Source of the DNA: Deltaproteobacteria bacterium | GTDB taxonomy: Bacteria; Desulfobacterota; Desulfarculia; Adiutricales; JAGVGV01 | DNA: 56,187 nucleotides | Direction: 5' to 3' | Assembly: GCA_015233515.1 (NCBI GenBank) | Contig: JADFXS010000002.1 | Location: forward strand, 1 to 56,187 | Shown here: one piece after another, positions 35,924 through 45,114 of the stretch | Layout of the letters: each line of letters begins with the position of its first letter | Position numbering within the stretch: the stretch's first letter is position 1 | Position numbers and translations under genes: made by a program | Notes under the pieces: model-generated | Told to the model about the DNA's origin: nothing | Seen by the model: the letters and a program-made list of their open reading frames with translations, nothing else | Databases searched by the model: none

Positions 35924-36953
35924 TGACCTTTCCTATCCACCACCTAATGCGGTGAACAACGGGGACCCAGGAAAACTTAGGGGTCCCTCACCTGTTTGGA
36001 CTGGGGTGTTTCACCCAGCCCCGTGCGGAAAGGACGAACTGATATAAAATTTTTCAAAGAACAAACGCTCAAAATACATTCACGCTTAATTACATTATAG
36101 AATACAAACCGGATTTTACTAGGTAGAAAATGCTTATAGTTGATATATTTTTATCACTAAATGTGATGACATTCTAATTTATATCAACAACAAAAAACTG
36201 AACCACAATTGAGTAAACTCATCTTCGAGAAGGCGTGCTAAACGCCTTAAAACCTACCACAATCAACGATCGTTGTGCAGCCTATGTCTTCCTATTCATC
36301 TTCATTATCATATCGAAAATACACGGTTTTAGTTGAAATACAAAAAGATTAAAGACATCACTTACTGACCTTTAACCAGTCTGGTAAATCAACTTGCCAC
36401 CTCAATAATATTGAACATAGGGGGGGCTATAATCTTTCAGAAATAGCAGCCGATGCTATCAGTCACTAGGGACGCCATTACAAAATTTTCGCCAACTGAA
36501 ACTTGTTGCCTACGATGACTGGCTGACAATGATAAGCACTGAACGGGATAGTAAAACCATGGAAGTAAAATTTGAATAGGAGAAAATAGCGTCCAAGCGT
36601 CCGAAGCGTCCAGTTGCCTAGGTTTATAGTGGTTTAAAACCTGATTACTGTGCGATTTTTATATACTTTTTAGATTTAAACGAAGTAATTAAATGAACTG
36701 GGCATAGAAAACACTTAGAGCATTTTGTTTATAAATACAGTGATTAGGCTGTAAAGTATCTATATTTTATTTTTCTAAGCATTCCAGGGTGCCAAGCACA
36801 CACACTCACCACTTTGAACTTGTATAAAAATTTTTGGTTGATAATTTTGGTCACGACATCAGGTTAACCACTATGCCCAAGTAGATGGTTAATGACCGCT
36901 ACAGCATCCTGATCACAGAAAGGGTGGAAGGGGGATACGATCACTAAGTACGA
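35924..36953. other. 1-kb AT-rich noncoding region with palindromes
   Basis: No reading frame is supported. It holds a hairpin AAGGCGT-gctaa-ACGCCTT (36230-36248), a perfect palindrome CAACGATCGTTG (36264-36275), and an inverted pair TTAACCA (36864-36870) / TGGTTAA (36886-36892). The base composition is distinctly AT-richer than the surroundings. Its place between a polymerase-like gene and a ParB-like gene fits an origin or partition region; no iterons were found by eye. Confidence 0.5.
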
Positions 36954-38594
36954 TCATAGGTTCTTGATATCGATTTGGGGCTCAAATCCATTCATCACCT
37001 GCTGGTAGGCCTTCACCATAAGACCGAGCAGGAAGTCCTTTTCACATCTTGGAACAATATAACTATCGTGAACCGGTAAGCAGGGAATTCCTTTTTCGGT
37101 AGAGTTTTTCAAGATAATTTCAGTAATTCGACTATCAAGGTTTTGAAGATAAAGGCCTATGCCGGTGTTCATATATTTCCCGATACGTTGATGAACCGAC
37201 TTAAATCGGGCCAATCTATTAAGAATATCGTGATCGGTCAGCCCCTCGAACACTCTTTCCTCTCTAAGTTTGCTGCGAATAGCTTGGACCGCTGTTGTTT
37301 CATTGTCCGCATTGATGGCGATAAGCAGCACTAATTTATATATTTTACGTTCCTCCGGGCTCTCGCAAACATCGATATATGGGTCGGCGTGATAGTCCAT
37401 ATCTTCCAAGTGATACAGCATCCGAATGTGTAGCGCCGAGTAATCGGCCTCAATTGTAGATAAACCGTTGATTTTAATGTGCGCCCTAAGTTCTTTCGGC
37501 AATTCCAGATGATAGCCGCCAAAGAAACGACCTCCCAACTTGAATGACCCTTTGTTGAAAACCCGATGCAGGTAAGGGTAAGCCCACCTGAAATCGAGGC
37601 CGGCCAGACCAAAATCAGAGAGAGGTAATTTATCCATGTTTTGTGAATAAAATTGTTTAAAATTAATATGATTATTCCTTATTGCCTTAGTCATGGTAGA
37701 AATATGGGATAGGTGGTGTAGGAATTCTATATTAGGAGTTCTTATACCCCTATCTGAGATATGGACTAAATAATTGGTTATATGTGGAGAAGTGCTATGA
37801 TTTAACTTGATTATTTGATTTATTGACTTCTCTGATTTATCCGGCGCGGCGGTAAGTATCAGGTCCACGTCCTCGTTTAAAATCGCTTGTTCGCCCAGCG
37901 GCGCCCAGGATGTGCTTGTCTCCCAGAAGTGAATTTCGTTAAACTCCAGCACCCCCTTGGTGATATCCACCTCTAACTTTTCCAGGAATTGGAAGTTCAC
38001 TTTAACCTCTGCCGGTGTGACTACTTCTAAGCGCTGCCCTCCAATGAACTCGTTGTATCGTTGAAGATTAAGCCGCATATCCCGAATATCTCCTTCATCT
38101 TGGTAGTCGATCAGGATCTTGCCGTCGTCTTTGAGTTGGATGATCTCCACCGGCCTGCTACGCGCGATCGTCATCGTGTTGGCTGGTTTAAATCCCAGGA
38201 AAAGATCGATCATCTTTGGAGTTGGCCAAAATCGCGTTTCCCGTCCTAAATTCTTTGAACGATCCAAAAAACCAGTCTTGTGGTGGATGTAGTCCAGTTC
38301 AGCCAAGGCATCCATGACCAGGAAAAGGCGGTGGTAGCTTATAAAGAGCCTTCCGTATCGGTGGTGGATCGAATATTTATTCTTGTTGCGGGAGTATTTG
38401 ATCGGTAGTCCGGTGCGGTAAGAAACCCAGAGGTTGAGTATTACGAGTTTAAGGTTTTCCTTGGTCCGGACTTTTTCCCGTATCTTTCTTGTGGCGGTGA
38501 TCTCTTCGAAAATATGATTAATGACCTGTTTACATGCCGGATATTCCGACAGAAGGTGGATATCCAGGTCCATCGCGTGCTCCAATTCGTTCAT
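36954..38594 (-). CDS. Polymerase-like protein with family-A-type motifs
   Basis: A 546-residue protein of no named family. Residues 384-393 read DYSALHIRML, like polymerase motif A (D-Y-S-x-x-E-x-R); around 412-430 is an R/K-rich helix (E-E-R-K-I-Y-K) that could serve as motif B; and residues 507-515 (P-V-H-D-S-Y-I-V-P) resemble motif C, where the HD pair carries a catalytic Asp510. The stretch G-G-R-F-F-G-G-Y-H-L-E-L-P before motif A also looks conserved-type. An exonuclease domain is not evident. The function suggested is DNA (or RNA) synthesis for the island. The AGGAGG site at 38619-38624 lies 24 bases upstream and better serves an out-of-frame ATG (38613). Confidence 0.6.
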   Translation of the reverse strand: MNELEHAMDLDIHLLSEYPACKQVINHIFEEITATRKIREKVRTKENLKLVILNLWVSYRTGLPIKYSRNKNKYSIHHRYGRLFISYHRLFLVMDALAELDYIHHKTGFLDRSKNLGRETRFWPTPKMIDLFLGFKPANTMTIARSRPVEIIQLKDDGKILIDYQDEGDIRDMRLNLQRYNEFIGGQRLEVVTPAEVKVNFQFLEKLEVDITKGVLEFNEIHFWETSTSWAPLGEQAILNEDVDLILTAAPDKSEKSINQIIKLNHSTSPHITNYLVHISDRGIRTPNIEFLHHLSHISTMTKAIRNNHINFKQFYSQNMDKLPLSDFGLAGLDFRWAYPYLHRVFNKGSFKLGGRFFGGYHLELPKELRAHIKINGLSTIEADYSALHIRMLYHLEDMDYHADPYIDVCESPEERKIYKLVLLIAINADNETTAVQAIRSKLREERVFEGLTDHDILNRLARFKSVHQRIGKYMNTGIGLYLQNLDSRITEIILKNSTEKGIPCLPVHDSYIVPRCEKDFLLGLMVKAYQQVMNGFEPQIDIKNL

Positions 38595-38751
38595 TTCTAT
38601 CCATAAAACCTCCTTGCTGAATTACGCGCTCTTTGTCCTTAATCAGTCGGCGTGGCGCGAAACGCGTGACTGACCGAGTGGTTTGGGCGAGGAGAAAATC
38701 AAGTCTCCTCATCCCTATCCATTTGTAATGAAATTTTAGATCCCGTAGAGA

Positions 38752-39000
38752 CTAGCCAAACAATTCGTCCATATTCATACTGTGCGTTTGTTTTTGTTTA
38801 TCCGGTATTATCATTGTCTCCTCGGCTCTGCTATCTCGATCAAGGCGGAGCGCTTCGATCTCCGACAATCTGTAAACGTTAAAAGCCAGAAGCGGTATAG
38901 AACAGCGATTAAGCTTTGGTTCAAAAAGCTGGCACAACTCCTTCTCGCATAAGCCTCTGTTGAATGGACAATTAGTCGCTTTAGTTTTGATGACAGCCAT
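38752..39000 (-). CDS. Small Cys-containing protein
   Basis: An 82-residue protein with four Cys in its first third (C11, C18, C23, C33: CPFNRGLCEKELC and NRC), a possible metal site. AAGGAGG precedes the ATG. Its start overlaps the end of the MerR-like gene by 20 bases. Family unknown. Confidence 0.55.
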   Translation of the reverse strand: MAVIKTKATNCPFNRGLCEKELCQLFEPKLNRCSIPLLAFNVYRLSEIEALRLDRDSRAEETMIIPDKQKQTHSMNMDELFG

Positions 39001-39274
39001 TTTCTTTACCTCCTTTTTGATTTGATAAGTAGTCAGCCATTTTCCGCGCCGCTACCGGCAGAGTAAAACCCTCGTCCAGGAACTTTTTCATAGCCCGTAG
39101 TAGGACCAAATTCCTTTGGGAATACTGGCGATGAGCAACTTCTCCAAGTTCAATCCGATCTGGAGCTGGGATGTAGCCTTTTTTCTCCCAATACAAAAGC
39201 TGTCTGGGCTTCACATTACATAGCCGAGCCGCCTCGCTAATGCCGTAATAATTCACTGTAATTTCTCTATTCAT
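38981..39274 (-). CDS. MerR-like helix-turn-helix protein
   Basis: A 97-residue protein with a MerR-type winged helix (about 10-75: GISEAARLCNVKPRQLLYWEKKG, then Y-S-Q-R-N-L-V-L-L-R). There is no effector domain; it is the size of excisionase or plasmid regulators. AAGGAGG lies before the ATG. It starts a short leftward run with the Cys-rich gene and perhaps the polymerase-like gene. Confidence 0.75.
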   Translation of the reverse strand: MNREITVNYYGISEAARLCNVKPRQLLYWEKKGYIPAPDRIELGEVAHRQYSQRNLVLLRAMKKFLDEGFTLPVAARKMADYLSNQKGGKENGCHQN

Positions 39275-39785
39275 ATTTTTCCTCCTTATGGGTGCGCCCC
39301 CTAATAGGGGTTAAGATTGAAGAGGGACGATAAATTTATTTTTTATCCCTCCACTACAAGGCAGGTTAAATTATTATTGATGAATACCAACATATTGGGT
39401 CTGAGCATTAAAGGCAGATGGAAGCAAATTAAATCGGTGCTGGGGTGCACTCGACCGCGAGACCCTATACCATTTGTTTCAACCTTGGACGTGTAGCCGA
39501 GTGGTATTGTCTCAGGTCTCTATCAAAATTACCTTACAATCTGGATATGGAAACGGCGTGAAATCCGATGAACGGAGCGAGGAAGTTGATTATAACTTGC
39601 TGATCGGCATACGGGGTATAAGCGATTAAGCCCATTCCGTTGTGAAGATTAGTCCCTTCACTATTTTGATCCGATCCCATTGATTTAACACACAGATTGA
39701 TAGAAAAATTGTGTGGACGGCACCGAAAATCTACACGTTTAGATTTGTTCGGACGCTGATCAAATTCAGATAATTAATAGTTGCT
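39275..39785. other. Intergenic region
   Basis: About 510 bases with no gene. A tRNA-like fragment (gtagccgagtggt, 39492-39504) was examined and no cloverleaf could be completed. Promoter for the MerR-like gene is presumably at the left end. Confidence 0.4.
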
Positions 39786-42710
39786 TCACCCTACGACCCT
39801 CGCCAACGGGATTTCTATTTGATCACAATAGGGAAACGGAGTTGTTTTTGCCTTGACCGGATCATCTGAATTTGAAAAATTCTCCATACGCCACTGGCGG
39901 TTAAGCATTGCTTGGTCAATAGCGTATGGCGAAGCCGTCTTGGATAAAATTTCGGCAGCCTGATTTTCCCCTATTATTTCATCTGTTATCGTGTGCTTTA
40001 TATCTGGTTTTGTTCTTAGCGGAATTACGATCTGACCGTTCTTATTGAGTGATACAATTTCGATCACCTCTTTGAACATTTCTTTCGTGGCATTCTCTAC
40101 CCGGCTGACGGCTATCTTGTGATACTCCTCGGACAACTCGATGCCGATGAAATTCCTGTCCAGTATCTTGGCTGCAATACAGGTGGTACCACTGCCCGCG
40201 AAGGGATCAAGGATGACATCTCCCGGACTGCTGAACAAAGTAATGAGATAAGCCATTAATTTTAGAGGCTTGATGGTCAGGTGGGTATTTTTTCTGCCGG
40301 TGGGGCGTATCTTATGCGGCACTTTGCGCACATCCTGGCCGGGGTCCCGTCCGGCTATAATTTTGTCTTCAAAATCCTCCAACCCCATTTCCTTCTCGGT
40401 TCTGCTTGGTTTCGGCGCGATCAAGAAAGTCGGCAGACATTTTTCAGCCCAGGCGTCCAGTGAGAAGAACCTGGAATACCTTTCATTCACGGGTAAATTC
40501 TTGTCCGCGTCGAGAACATCATCACTGACCAGCAAATTGGCCGGGAAGCGGCCTTTGGAGTTCACGTCCCAGCTTCCAGAACCATCTCCGCCTGGTATAG
40601 TTTCCAGGGTTCCAAAAGTTGCAGTTCTATGACCCGCCGCTGGTATATCGCCGCTTTCGAAGGGGATACGGCAGTTATCCAACCAAGTGATACCTTTGCC
40701 CGTAGCCAGCGCTTCATCTATATATGATCTCTTTGTAATAGGTTTCATTACTACAATAATTGGCTCCACGGCGGGTTTCGGTTGAAACCCTAAATATGCC
40801 CCGGAAAGCGGCTTTGCCTCGTCACTAGTGGAGGCAGCGACAATTTTTAGTTGCCGGCCTTGTTTGTTATCAATTTCTTTAACGGTACTATGGGCTTTGG
40901 GAAAACCAGTGGCATAGGTCCAATAAATGGGACTGAAATCCGTTTTGAACCCAGCCGCCACAAGATTGCTACACATCCGAGCATAGAGATCCTGCCTCGG
41001 GGATGACATAATACAAGCGAATGAGCCTGGTTTGAGGACCCGGAAACATTCCAGCCAAATATCCACGTCAGGCACTCCATCATCCCACTCCTTACCCATC
41101 ATCCCAAGTCCGTAGGGCGAATCGGTTACAATCTGGTCGATTGAATGGTCCGGTATTTCTTTGAGACGATATAGGCAGTCGCCGAGAAGGATGGTATTCG
41201 TACCGAGGTCCTTTATATTCCGTGGCAATACTTCGTTTTGATTAACCACCGCATCGAACACTTCCGCATTGGCTGCTAAACCGCTATCTATTTGATCAGC
41301 CTCGCACGTGGAGATATCCATCCCGAGTTTCTTCATAATAACCGGTTTGAATTGCTCTTCCTTTTCATACCCTATTCCTACGCGTCCCAGCTCTTGCGCC
41401 ACTTTCATCGTGGTCCCGGAGCCAAGGAACGGATCAAGAACCTTATCGCCTTTGTAAGAAAACATCCGTATCGCCCGGCTGATGAGTTCCTCCGGTAACT
41501 GCGCGGGATGGTCTTTCTGGCTTGAAACCGCGCTGATCCTCCAAATCCCCTTAACCCATTCCTTCCATTCTTCCCTGGTTATTTTGGACTTATATTCGAG
41601 ATAAGCCGAAACTTCACGTTTCCCGTCTTTCCTAAAAACCCAGAGGTGTTCGGTGTTGCTCAAAATTCGGTAAGAGGTATGTTGGAGCCGGTCGGAGAAA
41701 GAAGGCTGAGGATTATTGACCAAACTACCAGCCTTCTCCCAGATGATTTCATCGGTTAATCTGATCCCGTGCTTCCTCAGCATCTCCTGATAGCGTGGTC
41801 CCATTTTGAATATTTCCGGTTGTTCATTATTCTGGGGTCCATAGTTATGGATATCGACAAAATTCAGGAAGATGGTCCCTCCCGGAGCTAGAACCCGACC
41901 GCATTCTGTAAAGACCTCGTCCATCATTTTAAAATGGTTTTCAAGGGATGCTCCTTTTTCATATTCAAAATCAGTTTGATGCGATGGAGAGGTGACTATC
42001 AGGTTAACACTCTGATCTGGAAGTTCGGACATGTCCCCTGAATCCTTGAAGAAAACCCCTGGCATGTCCTTTTGGGGTATTGGAATTTCCAGGTCTTCCT
42101 CTTTTTCATTTCTCGAAGCGTTTAGAGAATCTACCTTTTTTTTGACTTCGCGTGTCGATAGATTTTTTTTGGATACAATCTCTTGGGCTAACTTGCGCTG
42201 GACCTCCGGATCATCTATCCGCGTCAATTGATAACCGCAAGATTTATGGATCATCCCTTCTGAAATTTGTCCCTGGATGTCTTCCGGCAGTTTCAACAAA
42301 TTTAGATGATTGTCTAAACTGGCGCGATGCGGCGCATACCCTAACCGGACCAAATCTTCGACGTTATAACCGAAGTGGTCCAGCATCGCTCGTAGGTGGT
42401 TGGCGATGTCAATGGGACTAAGGTTTTCTCGCTCCGTGTTCTTAACAAATGAGAGATGCGTGGCTGTCTTTTCATCGACCGTTTCGACGAGGCCGTCAAT
42501 TTCAGTCCAGCCAAGTTCCTTGACCGTTTGTAATCTGCGGCGGCCATCTATGATGATGAACCTGTTTCCCTCCACTGGGCGGATTGTTATGGGGTCCAGT
42601 AAACGTCCTTCCCGCTCAATGCTGGCTTTGAGTTCGTCCTGTCCTGAAGAATTTTGTCGCGGATGATAGCCTTCAGAAATGCTCTCAACGGAAATCTTTC
42701 TGAACTCCAT
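39786..42710 (-). CDS. ParB-like / methyltransferase / methyltransferase fusion, copy 2
   Basis: A 974-residue paralogue of copy 1 with the same plan, GGAGG before ATG 42710. The ParB-like domain keeps D-G-R-R-R-L. In methyltransferase 1, motif IV reads T-S-P-S-H (240-244) in place of T-S-P-A-Y, losing the aromatic residue that stacks on the target base, while its D-P-F-L-G-S-G is intact. Methyltransferase 2 has D-S-P-Y (530-533) and a normal D-P-F-A-G-S-G, and the C-terminus carries an extra tail of about 100 residues. So this copy may methylate only through its second domain. About 107 bases are identical to copy 1 (42311-42417 against 35521-35627). Confidence 0.85.
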   Translation of the reverse strand: MEFRKISVESISEGYHPRQNSSGQDELKASIEREGRLLDPITIRPVEGNRFIIIDGRRRLQTVKELGWTEIDGLVETVDEKTATHLSFVKNTERENLSPIDIANHLRAMLDHFGYNVEDLVRLGYAPHRASLDNHLNLLKLPEDIQGQISEGMIHKSCGYQLTRIDDPEVQRKLAQEIVSKKNLSTREVKKKVDSLNASRNEKEEDLEIPIPQKDMPGVFFKDSGDMSELPDQSVNLIVTSPSHQTDFEYEKGASLENHFKMMDEVFTECGRVLAPGGTIFLNFVDIHNYGPQNNEQPEIFKMGPRYQEMLRKHGIRLTDEIIWEKAGSLVNNPQPSFSDRLQHTSYRILSNTEHLWVFRKDGKREVSAYLEYKSKITREEWKEWVKGIWRISAVSSQKDHPAQLPEELISRAIRMFSYKGDKVLDPFLGSGTTMKVAQELGRVGIGYEKEEQFKPVIMKKLGMDISTCEADQIDSGLAANAEVFDAVVNQNEVLPRNIKDLGTNTILLGDCLYRLKEIPDHSIDQIVTDSPYGLGMMGKEWDDGVPDVDIWLECFRVLKPGSFACIMSSPRQDLYARMCSNLVAAGFKTDFSPIYWTYATGFPKAHSTVKEIDNKQGRQLKIVAASTSDEAKPLSGAYLGFQPKPAVEPIIVVMKPITKRSYIDEALATGKGITWLDNCRIPFESGDIPAAGHRTATFGTLETIPGGDGSGSWDVNSKGRFPANLLVSDDVLDADKNLPVNERYSRFFSLDAWAEKCLPTFLIAPKPSRTEKEMGLEDFEDKIIAGRDPGQDVRKVPHKIRPTGRKNTHLTIKPLKLMAYLITLFSSPGDVILDPFAGSGTTCIAAKILDRNFIGIELSEEYHKIAVSRVENATKEMFKEVIEIVSLNKNGQIVIPLRTKPDIKHTITDEIIGENQAAEILSKTASPYAIDQAMLNRQWRMENFSNSDDPVKAKTTPFPYCDQIEIPLARVVG

Positions 42711-42904
42711 GATTGTTTCCTCCGCAAGGCATTATGCGTAAATCAGGCCAATATCAATAGTATGTCCGAAAGCATCGATAAATTCTACCAATTTCTTTTC
42801 TCATCCACTACTTGGCGTTTTGGCTCATCGCCACTGCTGATTGTTTTTTCAATCCGGCTGTCTCGTCCAAGCCCGTCTTTCCATTTTTTCCTATGAAATC
42901 TTTT

Positions 42905-44410
42905 TTATTGCCGAGCTTTTGTTGCGTTGGAATTTTTTCTTTGCTTTTCAATATTGTTCAGCATTTCCGCAAGTTGATCGTATCCCTTCAAGTAACGTTG
43001 GAGTTCCCTAGTTTTTTGATCAACCTGGGTCTGCATCCTTATAATTTTTTCTATGTCCAATTTGGAAAAATCGATTTTGTTCAAGAGGTCGTTAGCATCA
43101 TCGGCGAAAAGAATTTGCGGCTTATCTATCAACTTAATCAGGTTGACGAGATCAGCTTTATGAACCGGTGGTTTTTGATCCTTAATATCGAGTTCCTTGA
43201 GCCTATCGCGGAGTTGGCTAATCGTATAGTCTTGCTCGACGATCTCGGTGATGAGTACCTTTTTCTGTTCCAGGTCACGCACCGGAAGCAATAGGACCTT
43301 TTGGCTCAATGATAGTTTTCCATACGTATGGAAATCTTCTAAGTCGTGGGTGTCGACGGCCAAATTGACGGCATTGTAAATCCAGGACTTCGAAGGTGCT
43401 CCATCATCACTCTTGTGAAGGAGTTTGATAAGTTGGTACAGAGGTTTAGCTTTGACTGCCTTCTTCTTCCGCGCCATGTCCATGTCGTTATTGTAAAATT
43501 TTTTTATGATGTAACGTCCGGCCTCCAACATCGCGCTTTCTAAATGGCAGGAAATTATAGCAGAAATGGTCCTGTAAGCCTCCTCCACGAGTGATGTATC
43601 GTTTTCTTCCACCGGTGAAACGACGACTGCCTTCTCGACCAGAGCCGGTAGAACTTGAAATTGCTTCTCCTCAGCCTCGATGAGGCGTAGCAAGGCTGCT
43701 CCTATGGCGTTGGCTGCTTTTTCAGCGTTTTCATTTTTGTCGCGGTAGCCACCATGTTTGATTTCGAGTTGGAAGGACTGAACATCTTCATCCTTGTATT
43801 CCTCAGTGCGGAACAATTGGTTCAAATTGTTCAATTCTCCGGCCTGATAGTTTGACAAAGGCCCAGCCTTTTTAGCTGTTATTGGAATTTCGGATTTTAC
43901 CAGTAAATTTATAAATTTATCGATAAGTTCATCGTCTGCCGAGTAAATCGACTTTCCGTTCCTTTTGTCCTGGGGGCCGTAACCGATCAGGATCGCAGCA
44001 TTCGGATCATTAGCTGCTTTTTTAATATTCTTATCCTTGATTCCATGGATATGTACAATGAGCGGATTGCCATAATTTGCTTTGATTTCTTTTTTGATTT
44101 TAAGGAGTGGAGTGAGAAACTCATTTTTCAAGTATATTTCAAGTTGGTCGATCCTTGCACAGTTAATGAGATATTTTCCAGGTTTAGCTTCACTTTGTTT
44201 TTCAATTCGCTTAAAGACCTCATTGATTATTGCGTAGAAACCGAATTTTTCCGAAAGCAACCTTGCCAATTTGCCAGTTTTTTCATCATCGGCTTCTCCG
44301 GGCTTAGTTCCTTCGAATCCATGTGGAGCGACCACGATTACTCTGTTTGAACCAGGAATAATTTCGATACTATTTTTGCTCACTGTGCTTTTATCGTCGA
44401 CAACCGTCAT
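42905..44410 (-). CDS. N-formylglutamate-amidohydrolase-like fusion protein
   Basis: A 501-residue protein from ATG 44410, chosen for AAAGG eight bases upstream; a TTG at 44428 is possible. Residues 10-235 resemble the N-formylglutamate amidohydrolase fold: A-P-H-G near the start and I-V-H-I-H-G (His pair) are likely zinc ligands. Residues 260-340 are helical (AIISCHLESAMLEAGRYIIK), like DUF1016/3102-type phage regulators, and the C-terminal 110 residues form a coiled coil. I know of no named family with this combination. Its promoter overlaps an inverted repeat, so it is probably autoregulated. Confidence 0.6.
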   Translation of the reverse strand: MTVVDDKSTVSKNSIEIIPGSNRVIVVAPHGFEGTKPGEADDEKTGKLARLLSEKFGFYAIINEVFKRIEKQSEAKPGKYLINCARIDQLEIYLKNEFLTPLLKIKKEIKANYGNPLIVHIHGIKDKNIKKAANDPNAAILIGYGPQDKRNGKSIYSADDELIDKFINLLVKSEIPITAKKAGPLSNYQAGELNNLNQLFRTEEYKDEDVQSFQLEIKHGGYRDKNENAEKAANAIGAALLRLIEAEEKQFQVLPALVEKAVVVSPVEENDTSLVEEAYRTISAIISCHLESAMLEAGRYIIKKFYNNDMDMARKKKAVKAKPLYQLIKLLHKSDDGAPSKSWIYNAVNLAVDTHDLEDFHTYGKLSLSQKVLLLPVRDLEQKKVLITEIVEQDYTISQLRDRLKELDIKDQKPPVHKADLVNLIKLIDKPQILFADDANDLLNKIDFSKLDIEKIIRMQTQVDQKTRELQRYLKGYDQLAEMLNNIEKQRKNSNATKARQ

Positions 44411-44475
44411 TTGGTTGACCTTTCTCAAAAAAATGGTCCCGCCCTTAAACCATCCTCCTTACTTACCCTAGACAA

Positions 44476-44506
44476 AAAGGTAACGGATAAAAACTACCTT
44501 TGTCAA
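44476..44506 (-). promoter_or_regulatory. Promoter with overlapping operator-like inverted repeat
   Basis: On the minus strand TTGACA (44506-44501), 17 bases, TTACCT (44483-44478). A 7-base inverted repeat AAAGGTA (44476-44482) / TACCTTT (44495-44501), 12 bases apart, covers both the -10 and the edge of the -35. This is the geometry of a repressor site. The -10 is weak. Confidence 0.5.
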
Positions 44507-45056
44507 GCGCTGGTTAATCTCTGGTTAAATCGATATATGCCTTGATAAGCTTCTTCGGGGAGTTATCATTATCAGGGAGATGAATAAATTAGATGCCGGA
44601 GGCAGTTGGTAGATTCATAAAGTTGACTCATTTTAGGTTTTCTTTAAGTCGTCCCGCCACTCGGTTTTACGAATACGCGCAGGTGTTAACTGACAATATC
44701 CACGCCAGGCGGGCCAGGATGAGCCAAGACCAACGATCTGGTCGTTGCGTTAGCTTAGCCTCCAATTACGCCAGGTTGTATTTTAACTCAACGAAGCACC
44801 TCTTACATTCGCGGTGTTCAACACCAATTGTGAGTCCATCAAACTGGATTAGTTCAGTTCTATACCGGCAGGGTGAGGTTTGAGGATTTAGGCCCAGCCA
44901 GTGGTGGAGTTTAAGTTGTGGGGGAAATCAAAAAAATGCTCCGATTAATATAAAATCAAAACCCTCTCCTTTGTTGCCAATTTCACTATGCTCCCAACAG
45001 AGTTCTACAAAGAGGCTATCATGTAAAAAGCTGTAAATCATAAAGCAAGACATTTA
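44507..45056. other. Divergent intergenic region
   Basis: About 550 bases between divergent promoters. Contains a hairpin CAACGA-tctgg-TCGTTG (44731-44747), sharing the CAACGATC word with palindromes at 36264 and 46021. No gene supported. Confidence 0.4.
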
Positions 45057-45085
45057 TTGACTCACAGCTAACTGATAGGTATAAT
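45057..45085 (+). promoter_or_regulatory. Near-consensus sigma-70 promoter
   Basis: TTGACT (45057-45062), exactly 17 bases, TATAAT (45080-45085), 29 bases before the DUF4145 start. The best promoter in the window. Confidence 0.75.
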
Positions 45086-45114
45086 TTGCATCACACTCGG
45101 AGGTTCTTTTGACT

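Noticed and set aside
39480..39560. tRNA-like stretch with gtagccgagtggt
   Set aside because: No matching acceptor stem, anticodon arm or T-arm could be folded around it.
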